Source of the DNA: Lujinxingia vulgaris
GTDB taxonomy: Bacteria > Myxococcota_A > Bradymonadia > Bradymonadales > Bradymonadaceae
Direction of reading: 5' to 3'
DNA: 64,000 bases
NCBI RefSeq assembly: GCF_007997005.1
Contig: NZ_VOSL01000145.1
Location: 18,930-82,929, forward strand
Under the pieces are notes generated by a model, which made no database searches, had not been told where the DNA came from, and was given only the letters and a program-made list of their open reading frames with translations. The position numbers and the translations under genes are program-made. Numbering within the stretch: position 1 is the stretch's first letter; each line of letters opens with the position of its first letter. Of the stretch, positions 15,937-24,565 are shown piece after piece.

Positions 15937-17229
15937 TCAAGGTTGCACGCGCGCGCAGGCTGCTTCGTCGCCGAGTTCGCAGGCGCGTTGCAAGGCGTCG
16001 CGGGCGCCGGCCGCATCCACCGGGCCGCCCTGGCCGGCCGAGCGCATCTGGGCGGCGAAGGTGCAGGCCTGGAGGTGTCCGAGCTCGCAGCCGCGGCCTA
16101 AGAGCTCGCGGCCGCGGGCGAAGTCGGGGTTTGGCTGGCGGGTGTTGTAGAAGATCGCCAGGTTGTAGCAGGCCACCGGCACGTTGAGGGCGCAGGCGCG
16201 CTCAAAGCCGAAGATCATCTCGGGGGAGGTCTCCTGGCCCGACGCCGTCTCCAGAAAAGAGCGGGCGTGGTGGAAGCAGCTGTAGCCATGCCAGCGCTCG
16301 CAGCCTTCTTGCCAGAGGGTGCGGGCGGCGGCCAGGTCGCCGTTGTTTGCCAGGCCTACGGCGTGTTCGGAGCAGCCGTTGACGTCGTCGAGTTCGCAGG
16401 CCCGGGCGTAGAGGGCGTCGACACGGGGCTGCTCGGCGCCGGCGTCTTTGAGGCGGTCGGCCAGGGCGGTGCAGGCCGGGCCGAAGTCGGCGGTGCAGGC
16501 CTTCTCGATGCGTGCTTCGACTTCGGCGGCGGGGCGGCCGAGCTCTTCGTGAAGTTCGGCCAGGCGCAGGCATCCCTCGGCGCCGTCGAGCTCGCAGGCG
16601 CGCATCAAGAGCTCTTCGGCACGGGTGGGGTCGGCGGCGTCTTCATTGAGCAGGAGCGCGATGCCCAGGTCCAGGCAGGCCTGTGGGTCGCCCTCATCGC
16701 AGCTCTGCTGCCATTGCGGGGCGTAGTCAGCGAGTGTGGTGCCGGCGCCGATGTTGCGGGCGTCGGTGCAGCTCTGCTCCTGGCCAAGCTCGCAGGCGCG
16801 CTCCAGGAGCTGGCGGGCCTGCTCGGGGTCTTTGGGCACGCCGACGCCCTGGCTGTAGACCAGGCCCAGGTCGTGGCAGGCCTGGCCGCGTTCGAGCTCA
16901 CAGGCGCGGGTGAGAAGTTCAATGGAGATGGGCAGATCTTCGGGGCGCTCGGCATCAAAGGCCAGGCTTGTGGCCAGCTCGTGGCAGGCCTCGGCGTCTC
17001 CCGCTTCGCATTGTGCGGCGCGCGGGTCGTCGAGATCGGCGTAGGCCGGGGTTGTGGGAGGGGTGGCGAGCTCTGGCGCGCGCTCCTCCTCGGGAGGCGC
17101 TTTTGACTCGGAGACGTCCGGGGCGGGGGTGTTTCGGCCTATGAAAAAGACCGAGGCGCCCAGCGCCAGAATCGCTACGATGAGGATGCTGACTGTTTTG
17201 CCGCGATTGCCATTGCTCTTTTTTTGCAT
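15937..17229 (-). CDS. Membrane-anchored Cys-rich Sel1-repeat protein
   Basis: A 430-residue protein. One TM helix near the N-terminus (residues about 13-33, VSILIVAILALGASVFFIG) is followed by a charged linker and then Sel1-like helical repeats, many with a Cys pair eight residues or so apart (ACELERGQACHDLGLVYSQG, ACELGQEQSCTDARN, RGCELGHLQACTFAAQ). This is the pattern of Helicobacter cysteine-rich Hcp/SLR proteins, where each repeat is closed by a disulfide; here it predicts a periplasmic solenoid for protein binding. ATG 17227-17229 has GAGG 5 nt upstream. The gene is divergent from the lipoprotein gene at 17328 with a 98-bp shared promoter region. Confidence 0.75.
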   Translation of the reverse strand: MQKKSNGNRGKTVSILIVAILALGASVFFIGRNTPAPDVSESKAPPEEERAPELATPPTTPAYADLDDPRAAQCEAGDAEACHELATSLAFDAERPEDLPISIELLTRACELERGQACHDLGLVYSQGVGVPKDPEQARQLLERACELGQEQSCTDARNIGAGTTLADYAPQWQQSCDEGDPQACLDLGIALLLNEDAADPTRAEELLMRACELDGAEGCLRLAELHEELGRPAAEVEARIEKACTADFGPACTALADRLKDAGAEQPRVDALYARACELDDVNGCSEHAVGLANNGDLAAARTLWQEGCERWHGYSCFHHARSFLETASGQETSPEMIFGFERACALNVPVACYNLAIFYNTRQPNPDFARGRELLGRGCELGHLQACTFAAQMRSAGQGGPVDAAGARDALQRACELGDEAACARVQP

Positions 17230-17327
17230 GTGGACCTCAGCTGGCGTGGCTTTAAATCCCGCAGGGGGCGTGATAATCGCAGAAGCCACAGGAGAGGTCG
17301 AGGCGCATTGTGGCAAGCGAGGAAGCG

Positions 17328-18146
17328 ATGAAGTCTGGTGGTCGAGGGGTGAAGATCAACACGAGAGGAGCGGCGCTGCTGATGCTGCTGACGCTGCCGG
17401 GAGGCTGGGTCGGGTGCGATCGTGGTGGAGAGCCCGAGGCGCCGGCGCCCGCCGTGCCCGTCGAGCGCGAGGAGGCGCCGGCGGTCGAGGAGCCCGCCGA
17501 GCCCGACGCCGAAGAGGCCGAGCCGCCCGGACCGCCAGAAGGCCCCTTGAGCTTTTCGAGCTGGCCGGGGCGAGAGGAGTTGCACACCTTCGACTTGATG
17601 TGGCTCGGCGGAGAACGCGAGGTGACGCTCTATGAGGGGCCTGACGCCTCCTCCTCACAGGTGGGCACGGCCAGCTGGATGGACACCGAAGAGATCGTCT
17701 GGGAGGACACGCGTGTGCGGGTGCTGGAGCCGACCGCGTATGAGGCCACCCGAGCGCTGGAGGTAGCGGGGCTGGCCTACGATGAGGACTTTGAGGAGTT
17801 GGATGCCGAGGAGGTGCGTCTGGCCCTGGAAGAAGGCGAGCAGGTTGCGCTTTATCAATACGGTGGCGAGGGTACCTGCTTTGTGGGAGCGCGCGGCCAG
17901 GTGGTGCTCGGGCCCTGTCCGACCGAGGAGATGGGACTTCGCGCGGTGAACGAGCGTCCCGATGCGGATGCGCAGCCGGCGCAGGCGGCATCTGAGGACG
18001 CGGCCCATCCCGAGGTCAAAGAGCGCTGGCGGCCGCGCGAAGAGCAGTGGTGGGTGAGAGTTCGCCACAACGCGCAGCGCGGTTGGATGCGCGTCGATAA
18101 TGCGCCGGTCGAGGTTCATGTGCGCCTCATTGAAGGCTACGAGTGA
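17328..18146 (+). CDS. Lipoprotein with C-terminal SH3-like segment
   Basis: A 272-residue lipoprotein of unrecognised family. Lipobox PGGWVGC places Cys30 as the lipid site; a Pro/Glu/Ala-rich linker of about 60 residues follows. The remainder contains beta-rich stretches (EVTLYEGPDASSSQVGTASW) and ends in WWVRVRHNAQRGWMRVDNA, which resembles a bacterial SH3 segment used to bind cell wall. ATG 17328 has an ideal SD (GAGGAAG). It is divergent from the Sel1-repeat gene. The function is unknown. Confidence 0.6.
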   Translation: MKSGGRGVKINTRGAALLMLLTLPGGWVGCDRGGEPEAPAPAVPVEREEAPAVEEPAEPDAEEAEPPGPPEGPLSFSSWPGREELHTFDLMWLGGEREVTLYEGPDASSSQVGTASWMDTEEIVWEDTRVRVLEPTAYEATRALEVAGLAYDEDFEELDAEEVRLALEEGEQVALYQYGGEGTCFVGARGQVVLGPCPTEEMGLRAVNERPDADAQPAQAASEDAAHPEVKERWRPREEQWWVRVRHNAQRGWMRVDNAPVEVHVRLIEGYE

Positions 18147-18219
18147 GGCTGCGGCGCGCCACGCGCCGCCTGAGCACGACGATGCACGATGCCACACGAC
18201 ACACGCACGAGAGCATACG

Positions 18220-19137
18220 ATGTCGGGACTTCCCCAGAAGTGGGCCATTGCCGGTGACGGGACGTCGCTGGCCTATCGGGACAGCGGCGGTGATGGGGTG
18301 CCGGTGGTCTTTACCAACGGCTACGCCACCTCGACCTATTATTGGGACGGGCTTGTGGAGGCGCTGGGCGACCGGGTGCGCGCGATCACCTGGGACCTGC
18401 GCGGGCATGGGCGGTCGCAGGCCGCGCGCGATCCGCAGAGCCTGACGGTGGGGGGCTGCGCCGACGATCTTCGCCGGGTGATGGACGCGGCCGGTGTGGA
18501 GCGCGCGGTGCTCGTGGCCTTTTCGTTCGGGTGCCAGATCGTGCTGGAGGCCTGGCGGCTGATGCCCGAGCGGGTGATGGGGCTGGTGCCGATCCTCGGG
18601 CCTTTTGAGCGGCCCTTTGACACGTTGATCAGCCCGAAGGTGGGGCCGTCGCTCTTTGAGGTGTTTCGGCGGGTGCGACCTGAGTGGGCCGGGGTGATGC
18701 TCAAGGCCGGCGCGTGGAGCGGGCGTATGCCGGGGGTGCATGGTGCCGCGCAGCTTACGGGCGTGGTGGGGCGAGGCGTTCGCGCCGAGGCAATGCGACC
18801 CTTTTATGAGACGCTGGGGGGCATTGATGCGGCGAGCTGGCATGCGCTCGGTGTGGCCGCTCAGGAGCACTCCGCGCGCGATCTTCTTGAGACGATCGAT
18901 GTGCCCACCCTGGTCATCGCCGGCGGTCGTGACGTCTTCTCACCCGGGGAGCTCGGCCGTGAGATGGCGGCGCTCATCCCGGGCGCGCGGCTGATGTGGC
19001 TCGATGAGGCCACCCACACCGGGTTGCTGGGGCATCCCGAACCCATCGCCGCGGCGGTGCGCACGTATTTACGCGAGATTGCCCCGGCGCATCGCGCCGG
19101 GACGTCCCAGCCGGAAACCGAGGTCGCCCCGGCCTGA
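18220..19137 (+). CDS. Alpha/beta-fold hydrolase
   Basis: A 305-residue alpha/beta hydrolase. Nucleophile Ser102 lies in AFSFGC, a variant of GxSxG in which the first Gly is Ala. The upstream YATSTYYWDGLVEALGD and WDLRGHGRS strands, the acid in GGRDVFSPGE and the base in DEATHTGLL complete the fold. Such enzymes hydrolyse esters, lactones or C-C bonds; the substrate cannot be told. The start at 18220 fits the first beta strand and is preceded by GAG; a longer frame from 18100 overlaps the upstream gene. The C-terminal tail (AHRAGTSQPETEVAPA) is not conserved. Confidence 0.8.
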   Translation: MSGLPQKWAIAGDGTSLAYRDSGGDGVPVVFTNGYATSTYYWDGLVEALGDRVRAITWDLRGHGRSQAARDPQSLTVGGCADDLRRVMDAAGVERAVLVAFSFGCQIVLEAWRLMPERVMGLVPILGPFERPFDTLISPKVGPSLFEVFRRVRPEWAGVMLKAGAWSGRMPGVHGAAQLTGVVGRGVRAEAMRPFYETLGGIDAASWHALGVAAQEHSARDLLETIDVPTLVIAGGRDVFSPGELGREMAALIPGARLMWLDEATHTGLLGHPEPIAAAVRTYLREIAPAHRAGTSQPETEVAPA

Positions 19138-19162
19138 GGCTGGCTAAGGCTGTCCGAGCGTT

Positions 19163-19471
19163 TCAGTCTTCGGGGAGCTCCAGCCCAAGCTCATCAAACT
19201 GCACCTGCAGCTGGTCCACGTCGCGCTGAATCTCCTGCTCGAGCTCGGTGAGGACCTCGACGGCGTTCTCTTCGGTGATCGTCTCGAGCGCCTGCTCCTG
19301 ATACTCCATCTGGCGACGGGAGAGGGGTGTAGAGACCGACGACTCGATGGTGTTGTCCTCTTCGTATTCGGACTCGTCGACGCGAAGTGGCTCCTCGGGC
19401 TCGGACTTTTTGCAGGCCGAGGTGGCGAGCAGGGTGGCGGCGAGCGCGGCGTACAAGAAAAATCGGATCAT
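19163..19471 (-). CDS. Small lipoprotein (102 aa)
   Basis: A 102-residue lipoprotein with lipobox LATSAC at about residue 20 and a mostly helical, acidic mature part (RRQMEYQEQALETITEENAVEVLTELEQEIQRD) with heptad-like spacing, suggesting a coiled coil. Its ATG (19469-19471) lies 2 nt after the stop of the upstream secreted protein gene, so the two are probably translationally coupled. No family is recognised. Confidence 0.7.
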   Translation of the reverse strand: MIRFFLYAALAATLLATSACKKSEPEEPLRVDESEYEEDNTIESSVSTPLSRRQMEYQEQALETITEENAVEVLTELEQEIQRDVDQLQVQFDELGLELPED

Positions 19472-19473
19472 CG

Positions 19474-19986
19474 TCACTCTCCGGTGGAGTCGGTCTGCGG
19501 GATGGTGCCGCCGAAGTCGCTGGCGGTGGCGCGGTGGTAGGTGCGCCACATGAAGTAGCGACGCAGCTCCAGGTCGCGGGCGGCGAGGGCGCGATCGATC
19601 AACGCCTGATCGTCGTTTTGTTCGCCGATCTGTTTGATGCGGTCGAGTTTGGCGATGCGCTCCATGTGGGTGCGGCGCGCTTCAATGCCGGCCTGAAGCA
19701 CGGGGTGGTTGATGTTGTTGCGGATCATCTCGCGGCGGGCGTTGCGCTCGGCGATCTGCTCTTGCAGCATCACCCGACGATTCTGGCGCATCTCCTCGAT
19801 GCGCTCGGAGTCGAAGATGCCATTCTGGCGCAGGTTTTGAACCTTGTTGGAGGAGGCGCTCTCCGAAGACTCGGTTTGCTGAGCGCTGACCCCGGGCACG
19901 GCGAGCAGGCCAATGACGAGGAGGCCTGCGAGAAGTGTGGCACGCAGGTGGCGAGTGTGGGGGCGGAGGGTAGGCACGGCGGTCAC
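19474..19986 (-). CDS. Secreted helical protein
   Basis: A protein of about 170 residues with a signal peptide ([20 protein letters not shown]) and a charged, helical mature part rich in Arg/Glu/Asn/Gln ([21 protein letters not shown]). The start is uncertain: GTG 19984-19986 or GTG 19975-19977 fit the signal peptide, and the longer frame to 20088 is less likely. It is the first gene of a two-gene unit with the small lipoprotein. No family is recognised; the gene is divergent from msrB. Confidence 0.55.
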   Translation of the reverse strand: MTAVPTLRPHTRHLRATLLAGLLVIGLLAVPGVSAQQTESSESASSNKVQNLRQNGIFDSERIEEMRQNRRVMLQEQIAERNARREMIRNNINHPVLQAGIEARRTHMERIAKLDRIKQIGEQNDDQALIDRALAARDLELRRYFMWRTYHRATASDFGGTIPQTDSTGE

Positions 19987-20140
19987 TCGGGCTGAGAGGA
20001 TCGGAGCGGAGGGAGGCAGGCTCCCCGGAAGTATCTTCGTCACACTAAGTGTTAGACCCCGGGGCGGGGTCTGTGCAAGTGATGGCAACGCAAAGGGGGG
20101 TTGCCGAGGTCAAATCAGGGAGCTTCAGCCAGGAGTTAAC

Positions 20141-20569
20141 ATGAGTGATGAGCGAGACGAGAAGGCAGGGTTTCAGATCGAGCGCAGTGAGGAAGAATGG
20201 CGCGAGATTCTGGGGGAAGAAGCCTACCGGGTGACCCGTCAGTGCGGCACCGAGCCGCCTTTCAGCGGGAAGTATTACAACCATAAAGGCGACGGCGTGT
20301 ATGCGTGCGTGGCCTGTGGAGCGCCGCTTTTTGATTCGAGCGCCAAATACGACTCGGGCAGCGGCTGGCCGAGTTTTTACGATGCGATCGATGCGCAGCG
20401 GGTGATGACCCGTCAGGATCGCTCGCACGGGATGGTGCGCACCGAGATCTTATGCGCGAGCTGTGGGGCGCACCTGGGGCACGTCTTCCCCGATGGTCCG
20501 GCACCGACGGGCATGCGTTTTTGTGTGAACTCAGCGGCGCTCAACTTTGAGCCGCGGGAGGAGAACTGA
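20141..20569 (+). CDS. msrB: Peptide-methionine (R)-S-oxide reductase MsrB
   Basis: A 142-residue MsrB, which reduces protein-bound methionine-R-sulfoxide using thioredoxin. Zinc ligands are the pairs Cys56-x-x-Cys59 (CVAC) and Cys105-x-x-Cys108 (CASC); the catalytic Cys128 lies in RFCVNSAAL. The motif SGSGWPSFY is the substrate tryptophan loop. ATG 20141 follows a perfect AGGAG at 5 nt. The TGA overlaps the ATG of the next gene (TGATG), a free methionine-R-sulfoxide reductase, so both enzymes are made together. The stop is TGA at 20567-20569. Confidence 0.96.
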   Translation: MSDERDEKAGFQIERSEEEWREILGEEAYRVTRQCGTEPPFSGKYYNHKGDGVYACVACGAPLFDSSAKYDSGSGWPSFYDAIDAQRVMTRQDRSHGMVRTEILCASCGAHLGHVFPDGPAPTGMRFCVNSAALNFEPREEN

Positions 20570-21096
20570 TGGATGCGCCGCTGCCGCGCGGGCGGTCGCG
20601 AGCCGAGAGGCGGGCCCGCTATCGCGAGGTCGCCGAGCGTCTGCACGCGCTGCTGGAGGGGGAGCGCGATGAGGTGGCGATGCTGGCCACGGTGGTCTGC
20701 GAGCTACATCACGCCTTTGACGACTTCGACTGGACCGGCTTCTACCGCGTGACCTCGCCGGGGATGCTCAAGGTGGGGCCTTATCAGGGAGGGCACGGGT
20801 GTCTGACGATCCCCTTTGAGCGCGGCGTATGCGGGCGCGCGGCGCGCACCGCCGAGGTGCAGCGGGTCGATGATGTGCTGGCCGATGCGGCGCATATCGC
20901 CTGCTCGGCCACCACGCGCTCGGAGATCGTGGTGCCGGTGTGCCTGGCCGATGGCGAGGTCGTGGCGGTGCTCGATGTGGACTCGGATCGGCCGGCGGCG
21001 TTTGATGAGGTGGATGAGGCCGAGCTCGTCGGGATCTGCGCGATGTTGGGCGCTCGCCTGGGCGGATCATGCGCGATGCGAGCCCCCGGGCGCTAA
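20569..21096 (+). CDS. msrC: GAF-domain free methionine-(R)-sulfoxide reductase (fRMsr)
   Basis: A 175-residue GAF-domain enzyme that reduces free, not peptide-bound, methionine-R-sulfoxide. The signature DWTGFYR, KVGPYQG, IPFERGVCGRAA and HIACSATTRSEIVVPV is clear. The three redox cysteines Cys78, Cys88 and Cys112 are all present with the same 10 and 24 residue spacing as Cys84/Cys94/Cys118 of the E. coli enzyme. Its ATG overlaps the msrB stop, so translation is coupled. The pair would repair both protein and free methionine damaged by oxidants. The N-terminal 20 residues are Arg-rich and not conserved. Confidence 0.93.
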   Translation: MDAPLPRGRSRAERRARYREVAERLHALLEGERDEVAMLATVVCELHHAFDDFDWTGFYRVTSPGMLKVGPYQGGHGCLTIPFERGVCGRAARTAEVQRVDDVLADAAHIACSATTRSEIVVPVCLADGEVVAVLDVDSDRPAAFDEVDEAELVGICAMLGARLGGSCAMRAPGR

Positions 21097-21186
21097 GTGC
21101 ATAGAGGGGGAGTGAGGGGCGTCGCGTGGGAGCATCAGGTGCGCTAGAGTGGGGGCATTGTCTGGCTCAACGACGCGAGGTGAGTT

Positions 21187-22200
21187 TTGGGGATTCTGGA
21201 TCTGCACGTCGACTCGATCATTCAGCAGCGTCTTTTTGGCTACGATCTTCGCAAAAAGCATCGCCGGGGTATCGGCGGGCAGCCGCTTTTCTGGCATGCG
21301 GACGTCCCGCGCATGATCGAGGGCGGCTACAGCGGGGCGTGCCTGGGGATCCACTACTGGCCGGTGGAGCGTGAGGCCGGCTGGCAGGAGTTGAAGAAGC
21401 AGATTGCCTACCTCGATGGGCTCTGCGCCGACGATGATCGGGTGGAGCGAGTGTGGGGCGCGGCGGGGTGGGCGGCCTCGGGAGCGCGCCCGGCACGTCT
21501 GGGCCTTGGGCCGGGCGTGGAGGGGGCTCACATGCTCAACGCGAAGATCGAGCGTGTGCGAGAGCTCGCTCAGATGGGCGTGGGGTATCTGACGCTCACC
21601 CACTTTTCAGCCAACTCGGCGGCGACGCCGTCGATGGGGCGCGGCGCAAACGAGCGAGATGGGCTCACCGCGTTTGGTCGCAGGCTCGTGGAGGAGCTCA
21701 ACCGCTACGGCGTCGTCGTGGATCTGGCGCACGTCAACAACCCCTGCGTGCTCGACGCCTGTGCGGCGAGTCAGGCGCCGGTGATGTGCACGCATACCGG
21801 GGCGAAGGGGGTGTTTGAACACCCACGCAACATCAGTGATCGGGCGATCGATGCCATCGCCGAGACCGGTGGGGTGATGGGGGTGATCTTTGCGCCGCGC
21901 TACTTAAGCGGGCGCTGGCGCGCCACCACCGAGGTGGCCCTCGATCATCTCGATTATTTTGTGCAGCGGGTCGGGGTTGAGCACGTGGCGCTGGGCTCGG
22001 ATTACGACGGCTGGCTGCCCACAATTCTGGCCGATCATCACGATTGCCGCGACATTCAGACGATGATCGAGGGGATGCGCCGTCGCGGCTATGACGACGA
22101 CGCGATTGAGAAGATCAGCGAAGGCAACGCCCGCCGCGTCTTTGCAGAGGCGGCTCGTCGGGCCAGTGAAGCGCCCGAACACGCTGGGGCCACGGCCTGA
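21187..22200 (+). CDS. Membrane (renal) dipeptidase, peptidase family M19
   Basis: A 337-residue metal-dependent dipeptidase of family M19. The binuclear zinc site is visible: LDLHVDS (His and Asp), GVEGAH (bridging Glu), THTGAKGVFEHPRNISD (two His ligands of the usual SHS...HPRN block) and GSDYDG near the C-terminus. Family members hydrolyse dipeptides including L-D and D-D types. It starts with TTG 21187 after GAGGTGAG; no signal peptide follows, so the enzyme is probably cytoplasmic. It stands alone between the fRMsr gene and a minus-strand HEAT-repeat gene. Confidence 0.9.
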   Translation: MGILDLHVDSIIQQRLFGYDLRKKHRRGIGGQPLFWHADVPRMIEGGYSGACLGIHYWPVEREAGWQELKKQIAYLDGLCADDDRVERVWGAAGWAASGARPARLGLGPGVEGAHMLNAKIERVRELAQMGVGYLTLTHFSANSAATPSMGRGANERDGLTAFGRRLVEELNRYGVVVDLAHVNNPCVLDACAASQAPVMCTHTGAKGVFEHPRNISDRAIDAIAETGGVMGVIFAPRYLSGRWRATTEVALDHLDYFVQRVGVEHVALGSDYDGWLPTILADHHDCRDIQTMIEGMRRRGYDDDAIEKISEGNARRVFAEAARRASEAPEHAGATA

Positions 22201-22248
22201 CGCTGTGAGACCTCGGCCCTCCCAGGTGCAGTCCAACACAGCACTGGT

Positions 22249-22848
22249 TTAGCGCAGGCGGGCGGCGGCGTCTTCGATGCGCTGGCGAGCGATGGGGTTG
22301 GGTTCCTGCTCGATGGCGATGTCGAGGATCTTAAACGCCGCGTCGCTGTTGAGGCGCCCCAGCGCGGCCGCGGCGCTGATACGCACCTGCACGTCATCGT
22401 GCTCCAGCACAAAGGGGGTAAGCTCGCCCACCGCGCGCTCGCCAAAGCTGTTGGCGAGCAGGGGGAGCAAGGTGTGAAGCAGGCTCACATCGGTCTGCGG
22501 GTCGTCGAGCAGTCCGGTGAGGTAGTTGAAGGTGTCGTCGTCGGCCCAGTAGCCCAGGGCGATAAGCGCCCGCTCGCGGTGGAACGCAAACGCGCTCTCG
22601 TCGCGGGCGATGCGCTCGACGAAGTGGCGAGCGCGCGGGGTGAGGCCTTCGAGCTGCTTGAGCGTGGGCGCGCGGTGATGCTGGGAGAGGAGCATCAGCA
22701 CGGCTTCTTCGATGTGGGCGTCGCCGGAGGTGCTGGCGTCGTCGCTGACGCCGGGCGCGGAGGGGTCAGAAGGTTTGGCGGCAGGCTCAGCGCTGGCGCC
22801 GGTGGCCAGCAGGCTGAGCAAGGTCAGTGCGATCAGAAAGAGCTTCAT
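22249..22848 (-). CDS. Secreted HEAT-like repeat protein
   Basis: A 199-residue exported protein. The signal peptide MKLFLIALTLLSLLATGASA ends at an AxA site. The mature part carries HEAT-like helical repeats (RERALIALGYWADDDTFNYLTGLLDD, VQVRISAAAALGRLNSDAAFKILD, PNPIARQRIEDAAARL). These are protein-protein interaction solenoids; no partner is suggested. It lies 74 bp downstream of the start region of the metalloprotease gene's 3' end on the same strand. Confidence 0.7.
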   Translation of the reverse strand: MKLFLIALTLLSLLATGASAEPAAKPSDPSAPGVSDDASTSGDAHIEEAVLMLLSQHHRAPTLKQLEGLTPRARHFVERIARDESAFAFHRERALIALGYWADDDTFNYLTGLLDDPQTDVSLLHTLLPLLANSFGERAVGELTPFVLEHDDVQVRISAAAALGRLNSDAAFKILDIAIEQEPNPIARQRIEDAAARLR

Positions 22849-22922
22849 GGCGGTGCCTTATTAAGATCGAAAACGTCGGCGTGAGCGGCGATGCTGGAGG
22901 GAGCGGTGGCGCTTCTTTGAGC

Positions 22923-24431
22923 TTATTTGACCAGCGGGTTCACGCCGATGACGTGGGCCTGATCGGCGGTGACGGTGAAATTGCCGGGGTCGGCCAGGGG
23001 GAACATCAGGTTGCCGAGATCGGGGCAGCTCTCCGGAAAGCCCTCGGTGCAGCGGGGGGTGTCGTCGAGGGGATCGAAGTTGCGTGCGGTGGATTCGGTG
23101 GTGTGAAAGAGCCCCAGGAAGTGGCCGAGCTCGTGGGCGATGATGTTGGCGGTAAAGGCGTTGCCGTCAAAGCGGCTCCCGCCCCGGCCGATGTACTCGC
23201 CGGTTAGCGCCACGCCGCTGATGCCGGAGCCGTGCAGGGCGGGCGCGCCGGGGATGCCCATAGAGATGCCGAGCGTTCCGGCGGAGTCGGTGAAGTCGAA
23301 GTTTTGCACCAGGATCAGGTTGGCGCTGAGCATGCTGTCGGCGTCGGTGCCCGGCGCCTCGGTGAGCATGGCCAGACGCGCCACATCGGCTTCGCTGCGC
23401 ACAACGCTGTAGGCCTCTTCGGCGTCTTCCGGGACCGAGAAGTAGCGCACCTGTCCCAGCGAGACGTCGGCCTGGTTGTAGATGGACTCGACGGTGGCCA
23501 GGATGTCTTGCAGGTCGTCGTGGTTGGCGGCGGTGTTGGCGTTAAGGCCCAGGTAGCTCAACCCGACCAGGTAGATGTTCAGATCGATCTCGGTGCCGCG
23601 GGTGGGGCGCTCGAGCAGGTAATGGCAGACCTCGCTGTCGTCGGTGCTCAGGCGGTAGGTGTGCGCGCCCTCGCGGATCTTGCCGATGTCGTCGGGGACG
23701 GCCGGAAAGATCGTGGGGTTGATAAAGCCGAAGAGCTGGGCGCCGGTGGACTGGAAGCCGTTCTCCTGGCGCAGGTTAAACGAGGTGCCGTCGAGATCGG
23801 AGGTCACCGAGCTGGGGAAGAGCCGTCGCCCCGAGGAGACGAAGGGGACCACGGTGTACGAGTGAAGATCGTCGGAGACGTCGAAGGCCAGGCTTGCGCG
23901 GCCCTCAGGGCTGGGCGTGCAGGAGACCTCGAAGGGGAAGTCGTCGCCGGGACCATCGAAGGGGGGCGCGGGGTTCGGAGCGCAGTAGCCTTCTGTTTGA
24001 GAGAGGCCCTGGCAGACGTAGCCCTCGCGGCATTCGTCGTTGGAGGTGCACAGGCGCACGCAGAAGTTGGAGCCGCGGCCGGGGTGCAGGCAGGCGTTGT
24101 TTTCGCCGTCGCTCGCGCAATCGACGCGGGTCTCACAATCGACGGTGGTGCAGTAACCGCCGGGCCAGTCCGGGTCGGGGGCGCAGAAGCCACTGCGGCA
24201 GTTCGCGTCGCTCTCGCAAGCCTCGCCGTCAACGCGGCCGGTCTCAGCGGTCGCGTCGGGATCAGGATCGACGCCGGCGTCGGGAAGCGTTGAAGGGTCG
24301 GAGGCGTCCGGGACGGGATCTTCAACGACGATGATCGGCTGCTCCGGGCTCGGTTCGGTCGATTGAGAACAGGCGGCGGCCAGGCAAACAAGGCCCGGCA
24401 CCAGGAGGAGCGCGAAAGAGGATGGACGCAT
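22923..24431 (-). CDS. M43-like zinc metalloprotease lipoprotein with Cys-rich domain
   Basis: A 502-residue lipoprotein with lipobox LAAAC (Cys21). Residues about 60-170 are Cys-rich, with repeats of the type CESDANCRSGFC and CTSNDECREGYVC that myxobacterial secreted proteins often carry. The metzincin zinc site HELGHFLGLFH is at residues 433-443, followed by DPLDDTPRC and a Met-turn-like GNLMFPLA, as in pappalysin-type (M43) proteases. It is a probable surface or outer-membrane-attached protease. ATG 24429-24431. The 3' neighbour on the same strand is the HEAT-repeat gene; the 134 bp upstream show no clear promoter. Confidence 0.85.
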   Translation of the reverse strand: MRPSSFALLLVPGLVCLAAACSQSTEPSPEQPIIVVEDPVPDASDPSTLPDAGVDPDPDATAETGRVDGEACESDANCRSGFCAPDPDWPGGYCTTVDCETRVDCASDGENNACLHPGRGSNFCVRLCTSNDECREGYVCQGLSQTEGYCAPNPAPPFDGPGDDFPFEVSCTPSPEGRASLAFDVSDDLHSYTVVPFVSSGRRLFPSSVTSDLDGTSFNLRQENGFQSTGAQLFGFINPTIFPAVPDDIGKIREGAHTYRLSTDDSEVCHYLLERPTRGTEIDLNIYLVGLSYLGLNANTAANHDDLQDILATVESIYNQADVSLGQVRYFSVPEDAEEAYSVVRSEADVARLAMLTEAPGTDADSMLSANLILVQNFDFTDSAGTLGISMGIPGAPALHGSGISGVALTGEYIGRGGSRFDGNAFTANIIAHELGHFLGLFHTTESTARNFDPLDDTPRCTEGFPESCPDLGNLMFPLADPGNFTVTADQAHVIGVNPLVK

Positions 24432-24565
24432 CGAGAGCTCACTGCAGAAAGGTACATAGCCCTGCCGACGAGGGCTTATCAGTCGGACAATGTAGGGAAA
24501 GGGGGGTGAAATTCCAAGAAGCGGGCAGGTAAAGGTTGGTGTGCGGTGGCGTCAGCGCCCTGCGT

